DNA of 53,373 bases. Origin: Pirellula staleyi DSM 6068 (GTDB lineage Bacteria; Planctomycetota; Planctomycetia; Pirellulales; Pirellulaceae). The stretch lies in contig CAMCMB010000049.1 in the NCBI GenBank assembly GCA_945875845.1, forward strand, positions 1-53,373, written 5' to 3'. The notes under the pieces were generated by a model, which saw only the letters and a list, made by a program, of their open reading frames with translations, was not told the DNA's origin and did no database searches. Below, piece after piece: positions 43,782-52,904 of the stretch. A program made the position numbers and the translations under genes. Within the stretch, counting starts at the first letter, position 1. Each line of letters begins with the position of its first letter.

Positions 43782-43831
43782 GGGACCATTGTCCCGAACG
43801 AATCATAGGACGGGACATTGGTCCCATCCTA
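43782..43831. repeat. Dispersed 'GGGAC...GTCCC' palindromes
   Basis: GGGACCATTGTCCC (43782-43795) and TAGGACGGGACATTGGTCCC with TCCTA (43806-43831) are inverted-repeat hairpins in the gap between convergent genes, where they may serve as terminator. The motif resembles a repeat I associate with Pirellulaceae intergenic DNA. Confidence 0.7.
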
Positions 43832-43889
43832 CGGAACGGCACCTCGTGGAACAGGGCCAAATTCCACCGAAAGATTCATGCACTTGTGC

Positions 43890-44984
43890 TTAGTGTTCCA
43901 TTTCATTAGAACCGACTTGCACCTTGCCGAACTCGAGTCCAATCATCAACGAATTGAGTCCTGAGCCGATACCCAACAATGCAGTTCTGGTTCCGGCGGC
44001 AAAATAGGATTCGGTTAGACCGAGCCCCAGTGCGGTGGGTAGCGCGACCGATCCTGTGTTTCCTAATCGATCAAATGTCGAATAGTCCGATTCCAAGGGC
44101 ATATGCAATGTCTCTAGCATTCGTCGACGGTGCGCCGATCCCACTTGATGACAAACCGTTGTGGCGATGTTGGTCCGTTCCCACTGCAGCTCATCGAGCA
44201 GCAAATCGAACGCAGCGGCGCCGGTGGCCACACCAGCCTCCAATAGCAATTCAGAATCCGTATTCATGATGGGCTGCATGCCGCTACCCGCTTGATCGGT
44301 ATCGCTTTGACACAGGTCATGATGCTGGGTTCGGGCAACGGCGACAGCTCCTTTCACTGCGGCTCCGAAACCAGGTCTTTGCGATTCAAAGTACCTTCGA
44401 TCGCCGAGTAGCCATGCGCAGCTCCCAGAACCAATGGTCAGCGAAGCGAATGCTGGCTTGATCGATTGTCGCGTCAGATTCGGATCCGAATTGAGCTGCT
44501 CAATCGTCCCCTCCAACAAGCCTCGACAATCCTCTGTGCCTACCACGAGCCCTGCACGTATTACCCCGCTTTCAATCAACTGCGAAATTTGAACGGCTCC
44601 GTTCATCACACCCAAACATGCGTTCGAAACATCGTAGACCCAAGCGTTTTCGGGGAGGCCGACAAGGTGATGCACTCGACAAGCCGTAGCAGGTTCAAGA
44701 TACTCGCGACAGACGCTTGCGTGGATCAAGCACTGCACTGACTTAGGATCGACCTGCGCCGCGTTCAATGCGAGGCGGCAACTTTCAGCACTCCTATCGC
44801 TGATGCGAGTGTGCGGCTTCCAAAGTCGGCGTTCTCGAATACCGCTCATCCCTTCGAGGCGGCCCTGCGGCAACTTAAGCCGTTGGTAGACGCCATCCAA
44901 TTGGGATTCGATGTCGGCGGACGTCACGATTTGGGGGGGCAATACATAACCCACGGACAAAAGGGACACATTGTTGAAAAGCAT
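43890..44984 (-). CDS. 3-oxoacyl-ACP synthase III (FabH-like)
   Basis: 364 residues with the thiolase fold of KAS III enzymes. The catalytic cysteine is in VYDVSNACLGVMNGAVQI, the histidine in CHQVGSAHRRRML, and the asparagine in DRLGNTGSVALPTALG. The end GIGSGLNSLMIGLEF matches the family's final strand. KAS III starts fatty acid synthesis from acetyl-CoA and malonyl-ACP; FabH-like relatives in Planctomycetes can also act in lipid or polyketide pathways (OleA, PqsD types), and the sequence cannot tell them apart. The gene ends an apparent minus-strand operon (48966 to 43890), 23 bases after the hemD-hemE fusion. Confidence 0.85.
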   Translation of the reverse strand: MLFNNVSLLSVGYVLPPQIVTSADIESQLDGVYQRLKLPQGRLEGMSGIRERRLWKPHTRISDRSAESCRLALNAAQVDPKSVQCLIHASVCREYLEPATACRVHHLVGLPENAWVYDVSNACLGVMNGAVQISQLIESGVIRAGLVVGTEDCRGLLEGTIEQLNSDPNLTRQSIKPAFASLTIGSGSCAWLLGDRRYFESQRPGFGAAVKGAVAVARTQHHDLCQSDTDQAGSGMQPIMNTDSELLLEAGVATGAAAFDLLLDELQWERTNIATTVCHQVGSAHRRRMLETLHMPLESDYSTFDRLGNTGSVALPTALGLGLTESYFAAGTRTALLGIGSGLNSLMIGLEFGKVQVGSNEMEH

Positions 44985-45007
44985 AGGATTTGCGGATTTT
45001 TTTCAGT

Positions 45008-46984
45008 CTAACTGCGGCGGTCGCTAAGCTCGTGGACCAAATCCACCAGTGCTATGACATTTTCGACAGGTGTCCCTGGCAAAATCCCGTGACCCAGATT
45101 GAAGATATGGCCGGGTCGCCCGGACGCCTGCGAAAGGACGTAATGAACCTGGTCGCGTATCGTTTCTAGGTCTGCGAACAAAACGATTGGATCGAGGTTT
45201 CCTTGAACAGCTCGATCGTTGCCCGCCATATCCCAACCAACGTCGAGCGGCACGCGCCAGTCCAAGCCAACCACGGTGCGGCTATCTCCACGCAATAGCG
45301 AGGTAAGCATTGGATTCCCGGTTGCAAAGTTGATGACAGGCACTCCTGGCACGATTGAGTCCAAGAGCTGATGCATGTGCGGAAGGATCCTAGTTCGATA
45401 CTCGTTGGGTGACAGACAGCCAGCCCATGAATCAAACAATTGAACGCACTGGGCTCCCGCTGCGATCTGCGAGTTGAGATACAAAGCGATCGAGTCCACC
45501 AGTTTGCTCATCAGTACTTTCCACGCCACAGGGTCGGTGTACATGAGAGTCTTAGTATGGATATAGTTGCGAGAACCGCCACCTTCGATCATGTAGCTGG
45601 CTAAGGTAAAAGGGGATCCTGAAAAGCCGATGACAGGGATCTTGGTGGGCAAGCTTGCTCGGGTGGCGCGAACCGTATCCGGAACAAACTGCAGCGCATC
45701 CATATTCTCAAGCAACCGCACGCGATCCACGTCTTTCGGCGTGCGAATCGGGTTGTGGATGACCGGTCCATCGCCGGTTGTGAATTCCAATTGGAAGCCC
45801 ATCGGTTCCAGGATGGGCAAGAGATCGGAGAAGATGATCGCAGCATCCACTCCGAGCTTGTCGACAGCCGTGACCATCACTTCGGCGCACAGTGCCGAAT
45901 TCTTGCAAAGTTCGAGGAACGATACCTTTTCGCGAACCGCGCGGTATTCGGCCATATAGCGTCCAGCTTGTCGCATTAACCAAACGGGGGTCACGTCCGA
46001 TGGTTGGCGATAGCACGCGTTCATGAAACAGCTTTCTTGAAGCGATGCTTCCAATGGGTCCGGTGCGCTCTTTTCGACATCCTCTTTCACGGTTACGCGA
46101 GAACTTCTTGAAAAGCGTTTCGCTTTTAGGATACGCGGTCCCTTTTCGGCAGAAGCCTGAACCAGGTGTCCCATTTTCGGGTGGTCGGGTTCGAGGTCGA
46201 TCGGAATATCCAAATGCTGAAGCATCTCGGAAGTGGTTGGACCAATCGAGGCGACAACCATGCTTCGCAAAGCAGAACGGAGATCCGATTCACAATCGAG
46301 GGCGGTTGCAATGCGTAGCAAATTGACAGCTTGGTGGGCGCTCGTAAACAACAAGCAATCTCGCTCCCCACGAACGATGGCTCGAATGTTTTCTTCGAGC
46401 GGTTGCGTGTCCTCAGGCAACTCCCATTGATAGACTCGCACGGTGGTAACGCGAGCTCCTCGGGCCTCCAGGCCACCAATTAAGGAGTGATTGGTGATCC
46501 CATATTCCTGGAGTCCAACGGTCAAGTTCGAAATGGGCAAATGCTGATCGATCGTCTGCAAGACTTCTCGCCAGGTGTTCGGTTCCGGAGCTCGGTGCGT
46601 TGCTTGGAGTCCGACCTCGCGCATGGCGGCCACGGGCTTTGGCCCTCGAGCCAGCGTTGGAATGTCCGAAAGGGCATCGAGGAATCGCTGCTTGTCGACA
46701 TGGGGTTCGATGGCCGTGATCAATTGTTTGAAGCCAACTCCGGTTAAGAAAATCACGGCACCGATTTCACCGGTAATGACCCGGTAGGCAAAGTCGACAG
46801 CTTCTTTGTTTTTTTCGATTGGGATTTCGCGCATGGACGGGCTTACAAACGGTACGCCACCAAACCGTTCGATCAGTCGAGCGAAATCATCTCGACGCCT
46901 ACTTTCCAGCGCGGCAACTCGCAATCCACCAAAGGACGGGCTGAGCGATTCGGCGGGCGAGGTGGAGTTCAATTCTTCGGACAT
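45008..46984 (-). CDS. hemDE: Uroporphyrinogen-III synthase / uroporphyrinogen decarboxylase fusion (HemD-HemE)
   Basis: A 658-residue fusion of two consecutive heme-pathway enzymes. The N-terminal part (about residues 20-275) is HemD: GLRVAALESRRRDDFARLIERFGG, AVIFLTGVGFKQLI, VRVYQWELPED, CLLFTSAHQAVNLL and VASIGPTTSEML. It converts hydroxymethylbilane to uroporphyrinogen III. After a basic linker (about 275-315), HemE begins: PVWLMRQAGRYMAEYR (Met of the MRQAGRY motif is residue 337), VIGFSGSPFTLASYMIEGGGS, VQLFDSWAGCLS and HIFNLGHGILPGTP. It decarboxylates uroporphyrinogen III to coproporphyrinogen III. The ATG at 46984 begins the HemD homology; the frame is open to 47047. Both halves carry their key motifs, so channelling between active sites is possible. 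Confidence 0.93.
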   Translation of the reverse strand: MSEELNSTSPAESLSPSFGGLRVAALESRRRDDFARLIERFGGVPFVSPSMREIPIEKNKEAVDFAYRVITGEIGAVIFLTGVGFKQLITAIEPHVDKQRFLDALSDIPTLARGPKPVAAMREVGLQATHRAPEPNTWREVLQTIDQHLPISNLTVGLQEYGITNHSLIGGLEARGARVTTVRVYQWELPEDTQPLEENIRAIVRGERDCLLFTSAHQAVNLLRIATALDCESDLRSALRSMVVASIGPTTSEMLQHLDIPIDLEPDHPKMGHLVQASAEKGPRILKAKRFSRSSRVTVKEDVEKSAPDPLEASLQESCFMNACYRQPSDVTPVWLMRQAGRYMAEYRAVREKVSFLELCKNSALCAEVMVTAVDKLGVDAAIIFSDLLPILEPMGFQLEFTTGDGPVIHNPIRTPKDVDRVRLLENMDALQFVPDTVRATRASLPTKIPVIGFSGSPFTLASYMIEGGGSRNYIHTKTLMYTDPVAWKVLMSKLVDSIALYLNSQIAAGAQCVQLFDSWAGCLSPNEYRTRILPHMHQLLDSIVPGVPVINFATGNPMLTSLLRGDSRTVVGLDWRVPLDVGWDMAGNDRAVQGNLDPIVLFADLETIRDQVHYVLSQASGRPGHIFNLGHGILPGTPVENVIALVDLVHELSDRRS

Positions 46985-47001
46985 GTGTTTCCGTATTCTA
47001 G

Positions 47002-47766
47002 TTATTTCAATACTTCGGAGGCTGCAGCGGCATCTAGGAACCACCACAAGCGACCGAGCTTAGGTTCGATCAATTGAGCAGGATACTCGTCGGGATGACG
47101 TGGACCATGCATGACAACATCCACTGCGGGTCGCTTCGACGCACCGCAAACAAGAAATGCAACATTTCTCGCAGCGTTGATAATGGGTGCGGTCAGGGTT
47201 AGCCGATAGGCGGAAAACTTGGGGACAAAGTTCGCCACAAAGAGTCGGTTCGACTCCTTTAATGCGTCGGTTTCAGGAAAGAGAGACGCGGTATGAGCGT
47301 CGTCTCCTAACCCGAGCAAGACAATATCGATCTGCGGAATGTCGGCGTCATCTCGTTCGTCATCGCTGATAAGCAGTTCTTTGAGTTGTTTTTCGTATCT
47401 AGCGGCAGTTTTCTCTGGGGCTTTGACGTCGATCGCAACGGGAAGAACGCGCGGCATGGACTTGGGTTTTTTGGGGTCAAGCCGATCGAGCCACGCTTCG
47501 CGGACCATGTTGTAATTGCTGTCTACATGCTCGGACGGAACATGTCGTTCGTCTCCCCAGATCAAGGTCACTTTCGACCAATCTAGACTCTCGGTTTCAT
47601 TCTCGGCGATAAGCTGGTAGAGACGCTTGGGCGTGGATCCGCCTGATAACGCGATGCTACATTGCCCGGTAGTGGCCAGGCACTCTTGAATCGTTTCGAT
47701 TAGCCACTCCGTTGCCGCAATCGCAACCTCTTCGGCGTTTGGTTTTACAACCGTCTGATGGTACAT
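47002..47766 (-). CDS. pgl: 6-phosphogluconolactonase
   Basis: 254 residues from ATG 47766 (AAGGAT site upstream). It carries SIALSGGSTPKRLYQLIAEN, VTLIWGDERHVPSEHVDSNYNMVREA, QIDIVLLGLGDDAHTASLFPETDAL and YRLTLTAPIINAARNVAFLVCGASK, the full set of the NagB/Pgl fold. Hydrolyses 6-phosphogluconolactone in the oxidative pentose phosphate pathway. The start codon is two bases from the end of the DUF2293 gene, and it ends 17 bases before hemDE, so the three are transcribed together. Confidence 0.94.
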   Translation of the reverse strand: MYHQTVVKPNAEEVAIAATEWLIETIQECLATTGQCSIALSGGSTPKRLYQLIAENETESLDWSKVTLIWGDERHVPSEHVDSNYNMVREAWLDRLDPKKPKSMPRVLPVAIDVKAPEKTAARYEKQLKELLISDDERDDADIPQIDIVLLGLGDDAHTASLFPETDALKESNRLFVANFVPKFSAYRLTLTAPIINAARNVAFLVCGASKRPAVDVVMHGPRHPDEYPAQLIEPKLGRLWWFLDAAAASEVLK

Positions 47767-47768
47767 AC

Positions 47769-48446
47769 TTATCCTTCTAATGCCCTTCGAAGCGGGCAAC
47801 GCGTTTTGTCCACAGAATGACCTCTTCGATAATCGTTTAGCAGCAGACGAGACTGCTCGGCCAACTCCCGGCGGACTTCGCGCCGTTTGCCCTTCACACG
47901 AGCGATTTTGAGATCGTCGTAAGCGGTTGTCTGGTGACGCATCCAAGCGATAACAGCTGATTCGGCTCGTTGCTCGATGGGGATACGTTCGGTTCGGGCC
48001 ACAGTCCCACTCCCGACCGGAGTTGCATGGTTCGTAACAGCAACGGACAATTTTACCGCAAGGTCCGAGTAGCAAGACGAGAAATTGAGGAAATCGACAA
48101 CGGCGGCCCCAAAATCTTCTACATACTCCGACTGCTTCTTCTCTCGTCGGTTGGCATCCGCAATTTTTCGCTTGGCGTACGACTCCGTCGAGCGCTCGTG
48201 ACCGAGGTCAACACGGATGGATAGGATGGTTTCGGTCGGCGCCCACACACCCTTTGAAAACGTTCGACGGCCTTTTTTCTCTTGGACGGTCCATGTTGGC
48301 CCTGCGGCTTTAACCCGTCTGGTCAGGCCTGCATCCCCGGGCGGCAATAGCTCCCAGCCAGTAGGTATCGCAATAATCTTGCCATCCTGGGTGCGCACTG
48401 TGTTTTCGTTTGGGCCGGGCGATACAACCCTTGTTTCAATCGTCAT
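47769..48446 (-). CDS. DUF2293 domain protein
   Basis: About 225 residues from ATG 48446. The C-terminal part reads AVIAWMRHQTTAYDDLKIARVKGKRREVRRELAEQSRLLLNDYRRG, ending CPLRRALEG: this is the DUF2293 signature. The N-terminal half is a conserved planctomycete region of unknown role (VRTQDGKIIAIPTGWELLPPGDAGLTRRVK). The abundance of Arg/Lys in the C-terminus suggests nucleic acid binding, but no activity is known. First or second gene of the operon with pgl. Confidence 0.8.
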   Translation of the reverse strand: MTIETRVVSPGPNENTVRTQDGKIIAIPTGWELLPPGDAGLTRRVKAAGPTWTVQEKKGRRTFSKGVWAPTETILSIRVDLGHERSTESYAKRKIADANRREKKQSEYVEDFGAAVVDFLNFSSCYSDLAVKLSVAVTNHATPVGSGTVARTERIPIEQRAESAVIAWMRHQTTAYDDLKIARVKGKRREVRRELAEQSRLLLNDYRRGHSVDKTRCPLRRALEG

Positions 48447-48501
48447 TGATGGATAATGGAATGGTGATCGTACCAAGAATCGCAAATTCTATTAGCCCAG
48501 A

Positions 48502-48966
48502 CTAGCCGCTCAGATGGTTCAAGACTTGCAAAATACCGTTTAGATGGGCCATGCGCGGCCCAAAACGGTCAAGAAACTCGGTGAAAACGTAATCGCTTTC
48601 CGAAAGCCCGTCCTTAGAGTCTGCAACTTCATCGGCTAAATTTTGCAAAAATTCGGTTTGCACCGTCGACAACGTTTCCAGGGCTTGCTTGCACGAACGG
48701 ACTAAATTTGGGTGAGCATTTCGCCATTGAGTGAGTTCATTCTGGCGCTGTGCGTTGGCTTGATTGCTAGCTTGAAGCACCTGTTTGTTCACTTGCAGTA
48801 TTTGGTCAAGCAGTTGATTTTGGCGTTGTTGGGTTTCGACCAATTGGCGTGTCAATGCAACTAATGCCGCTCCCACTTCCGCGGGACGGGGCGGTGTGTT
48901 CGAGCTGGCTTCGGCGGAGACGTCTATGCTGAATACGGGCGAATACTGAGCAGGATCGTGGGACAT
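48502..48966 (-). CDS. Coiled-coil protein of unknown function
   Basis: 154 residues, Gln- and Asn-rich helix in the middle (LTRQLVETQQRQNQLLDQIL, VNKQVLQASNQANAQRQNE) that forms a coiled coil, followed by a conserved helical region (HPNLVRSCKQALETLSTVQTEFLQNLADEV). No signal peptide. It lies 55 bases upstream of the DUF2293 gene, head of the operon. Confidence 0.6.
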   Translation of the reverse strand: MSHDPAQYSPVFSIDVSAEASSNTPPRPAEVGAALVALTRQLVETQQRQNQLLDQILQVNKQVLQASNQANAQRQNELTQWRNAHPNLVRSCKQALETLSTVQTEFLQNLADEVADSKDGLSESDYVFTEFLDRFGPRMAHLNGILQVLNHLSG

Positions 48967-49243
48967 CGAGATTGCGCAATCTGTTCTACGAGTGGTTTAT
49001 GAATCCCTGGTATTGGATTCAAATTTTCTCAAGCGGTCAACTCCAGCTTAGTATAGTCGTTATCAAGCATAAAAGTCGAGAATCTTGTCTGCCAATCGTA
49101 ATCTTTGCAGATTGCAACGGTTTTGACCAATGATCCGATTGGACCACGAATTCTGGTGACACTGAACCAAAGGGGACGATTCAGTCGAAGCTAACGTGCC
49201 GGTCCTACGACTTGGCGGCCCCCCCTACCCGATTGATTCTTGG
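48967..49243. other. Divergent intergenic region
   Basis: No gene seen. It lies between the starts of the minus-strand operon (48966) and the SNF2 operon, so it must hold both promoters. I could not place a consensus promoter with confidence. Confidence 0.45.
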
Positions 49244-49807
49244 ATGAAAGTCCGCATGCAAGAAAATAAACCCAAAACTGCGATTTCCATGGGCTTTCTT
49301 ACGGTCCGACACCATTCGATTCATGGTTTTTTTGGTGGTTATCTGATTGTGAACAGCCTTGCCCGCCCCCTTGAATTTCATTGCACTCTTCCGGTTCAAC
49401 CCACCCGAGCTCAGCAAATTCTATACGGGGCCACCTTGAATGAATTTGTTTGCGGCGAACAAATTGCCAGAGCGTTAGTCACCAAAGCAAAGTGTGTACC
49501 GGCTGTGCTTTTCGCGGACACTCAAGCGGTATTAACATTGCGGCACATGCACTCGCTTCCCGTGGGAGTCATTGAAGTTCAAGAAGACCAAGCTGCTCCA
49601 TTGCCTCGTCCCGTTGTCAGTCGCGAGGACTTTCATCGTTTCAAGATTTTCGGACACAACGTCACCATGTTGCGTGAGTATGCAGGGGATGCATCTGCGT
49701 TTGAAACTCTGTTCGAAGGGAGCAAACCAACGCTGGATTTGCTCGAGCCTTTCGGACGCATTGAAGAAGCGCTGTTAGAAGCACATCCCGCAACCAAGGC
49801 TGCATGA
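49244..49807 (+). CDS. Small unknown protein coupled to the SNF2 helicase
   Basis: 187 residues from ATG 49244 (the frame is open to a GTG at 49196; neither has a strong ribosome site). The central region has a mixed alpha/beta look: HHSIHGFFGGYLIVNSLARPLEF, RAQQILYGATLNEFVCGEQIARALV, and AVLFADTQAVLTLRHM. I recognise no family. Its stop overlaps the helicase start (ATGA at 49804-49807), so the two are translated together and probably work together. Confidence 0.65.
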   Translation: MKVRMQENKPKTAISMGFLTVRHHSIHGFFGGYLIVNSLARPLEFHCTLPVQPTRAQQILYGATLNEFVCGEQIARALVTKAKCVPAVLFADTQAVLTLRHMHSLPVGVIEVQEDQAAPLPRPVVSREDFHRFKIFGHNVTMLREYAGDASAFETLFEGSKPTLDLLEPFGRIEEALLEAHPATKAA

Positions 49808-51630
49808 CCATGAATCGCTCAGAACAGAGCACAATCGAGACGGAAATCAATGCAAGTTGGCTCGCTCACGACGTCGATATCTCACTGCTCGAGCCGTTCC
49901 TGCCCGTCCATCCGATGGACGTCGTTCTCCATTGCGATGAGCAAAATGGCGGACTGAGCCTTGAACCATTCCATGCTCCAAAAGTCCTGCCCATTCAATT
50001 GTCTCAGTCCCTGCCACGAACGATAGGTTTCTCCTTTCCGGAGTCGCCCGAGTGGTTGGCGCCGAAAGCCAAAGTTGACGATTCCGATTCAAAGAACCCG
50101 TCCAAAATTCCGCCGAAAAAAAACGAGGCGGAGAGCGACGAAGATCAGGATGAGGAAGCGTCAAAAAATCGCCAAACGATCACCCGCATTCGGCCACCGG
50201 GCGACCTTGTCCGCCTGGAAGATCGCCTCTACTACGTCCTGCAACCACCGCTTGAGTCGATCGTCCAAACCGCCAAACTGACTTTTCCATTTCAGCCATT
50301 CCCTTATCAAATGGAAGGGATCGCTTTCTTGTTCCCTCGCTCCGCCGCGATTCTGGCTGACGAAATGGGGTTGGGCAAAACCATGCAAGCCATCACTGCG
50401 ATCCGGATGCTGTTGCTGTCGAGCGAATTGAAGAACGTACTCCTCATCTGCCCGAAACCCCTCGTTACGAATTGGATCCGAGAGTTTCGACAGTGGGCGC
50501 CCGAGATCCCACTTGCAATTATCGAAGGGGATTCGGCTAAGCGGAATTGGATTTGGAATAACCCGCAAGCCCCAGTCAAAATTGCCAACTACGAATTGAT
50601 GATGCGAGATCGCGATGTGTTCGAAGAGAACGCATTGCATTTCGATTTGGTCGTGCTTGACGAAGCGCAACGAATCAAAAATCGCAATAGCACCACCAGC
50701 GAGATCGTGCGCTCGATTCCTAGAACGCGTTCCTGGGCGTTGACGGGAACTCCCATCGAAAACTCCGTCGAGGATTTGGTCAGCATCTTCGAGTTTTTAT
50801 CCCCAGGCTATCTGCGCGATGATATGCATTTGAAGTCCCTTGGGAATGCGACGCGCGATTACATCCTCCGACGAACCAAAGACAAAGTGCTGACCGACAT
50901 GCCACCCAAGCTGTTTCGACCAGCCGATCTTGAACTCACGGGTGATCAGCGAGCCAGCTACCGTGCGGCCGAAGAAGACGGAATCGTCCAGTTATCGGAA
51001 ATGGGTGAGTCTGTTACCATTCACCATGTATTTGAATTGGTGCTACGACTAAAGCAGATTTGCAATTTTGATCCAGCCACCGGATCCAGCGCCAAAATGG
51101 AACGGCTCGAAGCGGATCTCGAGGAGATCGCGGCAAGTGGTCAAAAAGCAATTATCTTCAGCCAATGGGTCCAAACGCTCGACGTGCTCAAGGAGCAATT
51201 GGCCAAATACCAGCCGTTGGAGTATCACGGTCGAATTCCATCCAACAAACGCGATGCAATCATCGATCAGTTCAAGAATAACCCCAAGAATAAAGTGATC
51301 TTGATGAGTTACGGTGCGGGAGCCGTGGGCTTGAACCTGCAGTTTTGCCACTATGTATTCTTGTTTGACCGCTGGTGGAACCCGGCCGTCGAGGATCAGG
51401 CAATCAACCGTGCGCATCGCCTGGGAGTCAAGCAGCCAGTGACCGTTACCCGCATGATGTCGCTCGATACCATAGAGCAACGCATCCATGACGTGCTCGA
51501 ACAAAAACGGGAGCTTTTTAACACTCTTTTCGCAGAAGCTGGAACACCGCAAAATCTCGGGCTAAACCAAAAAGAAATCTTCGGCCTATTTGGACTCAAT
51601 GCTCCCAAGATTCAGTCCAAAGCAGCCTAG
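49804..51630 (+). CDS. SNF2-family DEAD/DEAH-box helicase-like ATPase
   Basis: 608 residues. An N-terminal region of about 120 residues with an acidic/basic linker (SDEDQDEEAS) precedes the SNF2 core: PYQMEGIAFLFPRSAAILADEMGLGKTMQ (Walker A), VVLDEAQRIKN (DEAQ box), ALTGTPIENSVEDL, and the second RecA half with KAIIFSQWVQTLDVL, VGLNLQFCHYVFLFDRWWNP and QAINRAHRLGVKQPV. Members translocate on double-stranded DNA and remodel protein-DNA complexes. No nuclease domain is fused, so it is not a restriction protein by itself. It overlaps the small protein upstream by four bases. Confidence 0.92.
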   Translation: MTMNRSEQSTIETEINASWLAHDVDISLLEPFLPVHPMDVVLHCDEQNGGLSLEPFHAPKVLPIQLSQSLPRTIGFSFPESPEWLAPKAKVDDSDSKNPSKIPPKKNEAESDEDQDEEASKNRQTITRIRPPGDLVRLEDRLYYVLQPPLESIVQTAKLTFPFQPFPYQMEGIAFLFPRSAAILADEMGLGKTMQAITAIRMLLLSSELKNVLLICPKPLVTNWIREFRQWAPEIPLAIIEGDSAKRNWIWNNPQAPVKIANYELMMRDRDVFEENALHFDLVVLDEAQRIKNRNSTTSEIVRSIPRTRSWALTGTPIENSVEDLVSIFEFLSPGYLRDDMHLKSLGNATRDYILRRTKDKVLTDMPPKLFRPADLELTGDQRASYRAAEEDGIVQLSEMGESVTIHHVFELVLRLKQICNFDPATGSSAKMERLEADLEEIAASGQKAIIFSQWVQTLDVLKEQLAKYQPLEYHGRIPSNKRDAIIDQFKNNPKNKVILMSYGAGAVGLNLQFCHYVFLFDRWWNPAVEDQAINRAHRLGVKQPVTVTRMMSLDTIEQRIHDVLEQKRELFNTLFAEAGTPQNLGLNQKEIFGLFGLNAPKIQSKAA

Positions 51631-51708
51631 TTTGGCCATCCCAAGTTTTGTTGCGAGTCGCGGGGGGATTCGAAGCAATTGATTTCCACCAATGAAAAAG
51701 CAGGCTTT

Positions 51709-52395
51709 CTAAAGATTGGGTCGCGCCGTGGTACGCCAGGCGCACGCGCAGACCAATTGCCTAACAACAAGGCAACCTAAAACGACCTGCTTGCAACCGC
51801 TCAACAGTCGATCCAGGCCAGTCGGTCGGCAATCGCAAAATGGATCGATACCACGCTGGTGATCGCCGTTAACTGTCTGCTTCGTAAATCTCGCGGGGGT
51901 ATTGACTACAACGGTGCGTCCATACTTATCGCCGATCGCATTAACACGATCCGAATCTGCAACAGCCGAGGGCCAAGTAGTTCTCGCTTGCAATCCGGTT
52001 TTTAACGGATTGCCTGAGTCTGTCGCATCGTGAGCGACCCCACCCGCAACCGGAACCGAAGATTGATCGGATGCGATAGAAACCGCAAACGCATTCGCCA
52101 TAGTCTTCTAACCAAGCGATGCTGGTGCAAGTGCAATCAACGAAGTAAGTCGTTGCGAGATTCGTTTTAGACGCCCATTCATACCGCTCGAAGCGGTATC
52201 TATTGCCGGTGCCGTTTCGGTCAACGCTCCTTGCAGTGTGTCTGTTGCAGCACCGGCTGGCAAAGGCACGAAGGTGGCGCGCTGTTCGGCATTGGCGCAG
52301 CACAAGACAGGTCAACTGCAACGCCGTCTACCCCGATACCGATCTTCATACGTTGGCAGTGGATTCCACCGATATCATCGGTAGCTATCGGTACC
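51709..52395 (-). pseudogene. Phage-like structural gene remnant with amber codon and frameshift
   Basis: Reading on the minus strand, VPIATDDIGG (near 52395) and MKIGIGVDGVAVDLSCAAPMPN give the start of a tail/virion protein type common in phages. Near 52300 the frame shifts to TFVPLPAGAATDTLQGALTE and SSGMNGRLKRISQRLTSLI. It then runs to an in-frame TAG at 52108-52110 (SLG stop KTMANAFAV), where relatives have a glutamine (CAG to TAG). After the stop it continues MANAFAVSIASDQSSVPVAG to 51709. So one gene is broken by at least one frameshift and one nonsense codon. It suggests an old prophage remnant; no other phage genes are visible. Confidence 0.7.
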
Positions 52396-52607
52396 TACTG
52401 GTGGGAAATCGCGGCGCCGGACCCGAAGCGACTGCCGCTGGTCCGCATGGTCGAGTATGACCGGCACTCGGCAGTTGTTAGTTTCATCAGAAATCGGAAA
52501 AAACTATTTTCTGTCGCCTAAAAAGGTGTTAGATCGGTGCTCGAACTAGGTTTCGGTCGTCCGGTGCATGTCTATCAACCACAAAATTTGACAAGAGGAA
52601 AACGTCG

Positions 52608-52889
52608 ATGAAACGATTCGCTTGTAGCTTTGGTGTCGTCGCGTTACTGGCCCTTTCGGTCCCACATACGGCTCTGGCAGGGTTCATCACCAGGACGCCT
52701 GATGTCCTCGACGGCAAGTTGACGTTTGAAATCCAATATGCTGGAACTCCCATCAGTTATACTGTTAAAGCTACCGTACGCTGGGGTGGTTGCGATTCTT
52801 TGATCGCAACTATCAGTCTTTCTGATTCAATTTGGACGCTCGATTCCAATTCTAAAAAACGCCTCGCTGTGGCTCGCGGAAAGGAATGA
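52608..52889 (+). CDS. Small secreted protein of unknown function
   Basis: 93 residues. A clean signal peptide MKRFACSFGVVALLALSVPH (cleavage near ALAGF) with AGAGGAAA upstream of the ATG. The mature part (FITRTPDVLDGKLTFEIQYAGTPISYTV) is beta-rich. Its 3' end approaches the group II intron fragment on the opposite strand, so the C-terminus may have been altered by that insertion. No family recognised. Confidence 0.5.
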   Translation: MKRFACSFGVVALLALSVPHTALAGFITRTPDVLDGKLTFEIQYAGTPISYTVKATVRWGGCDSLIATISLSDSIWTLDSNSKKRLAVARGKE

Positions 52890-52904
52890 TCGTCGCATCC
52901 ACGG

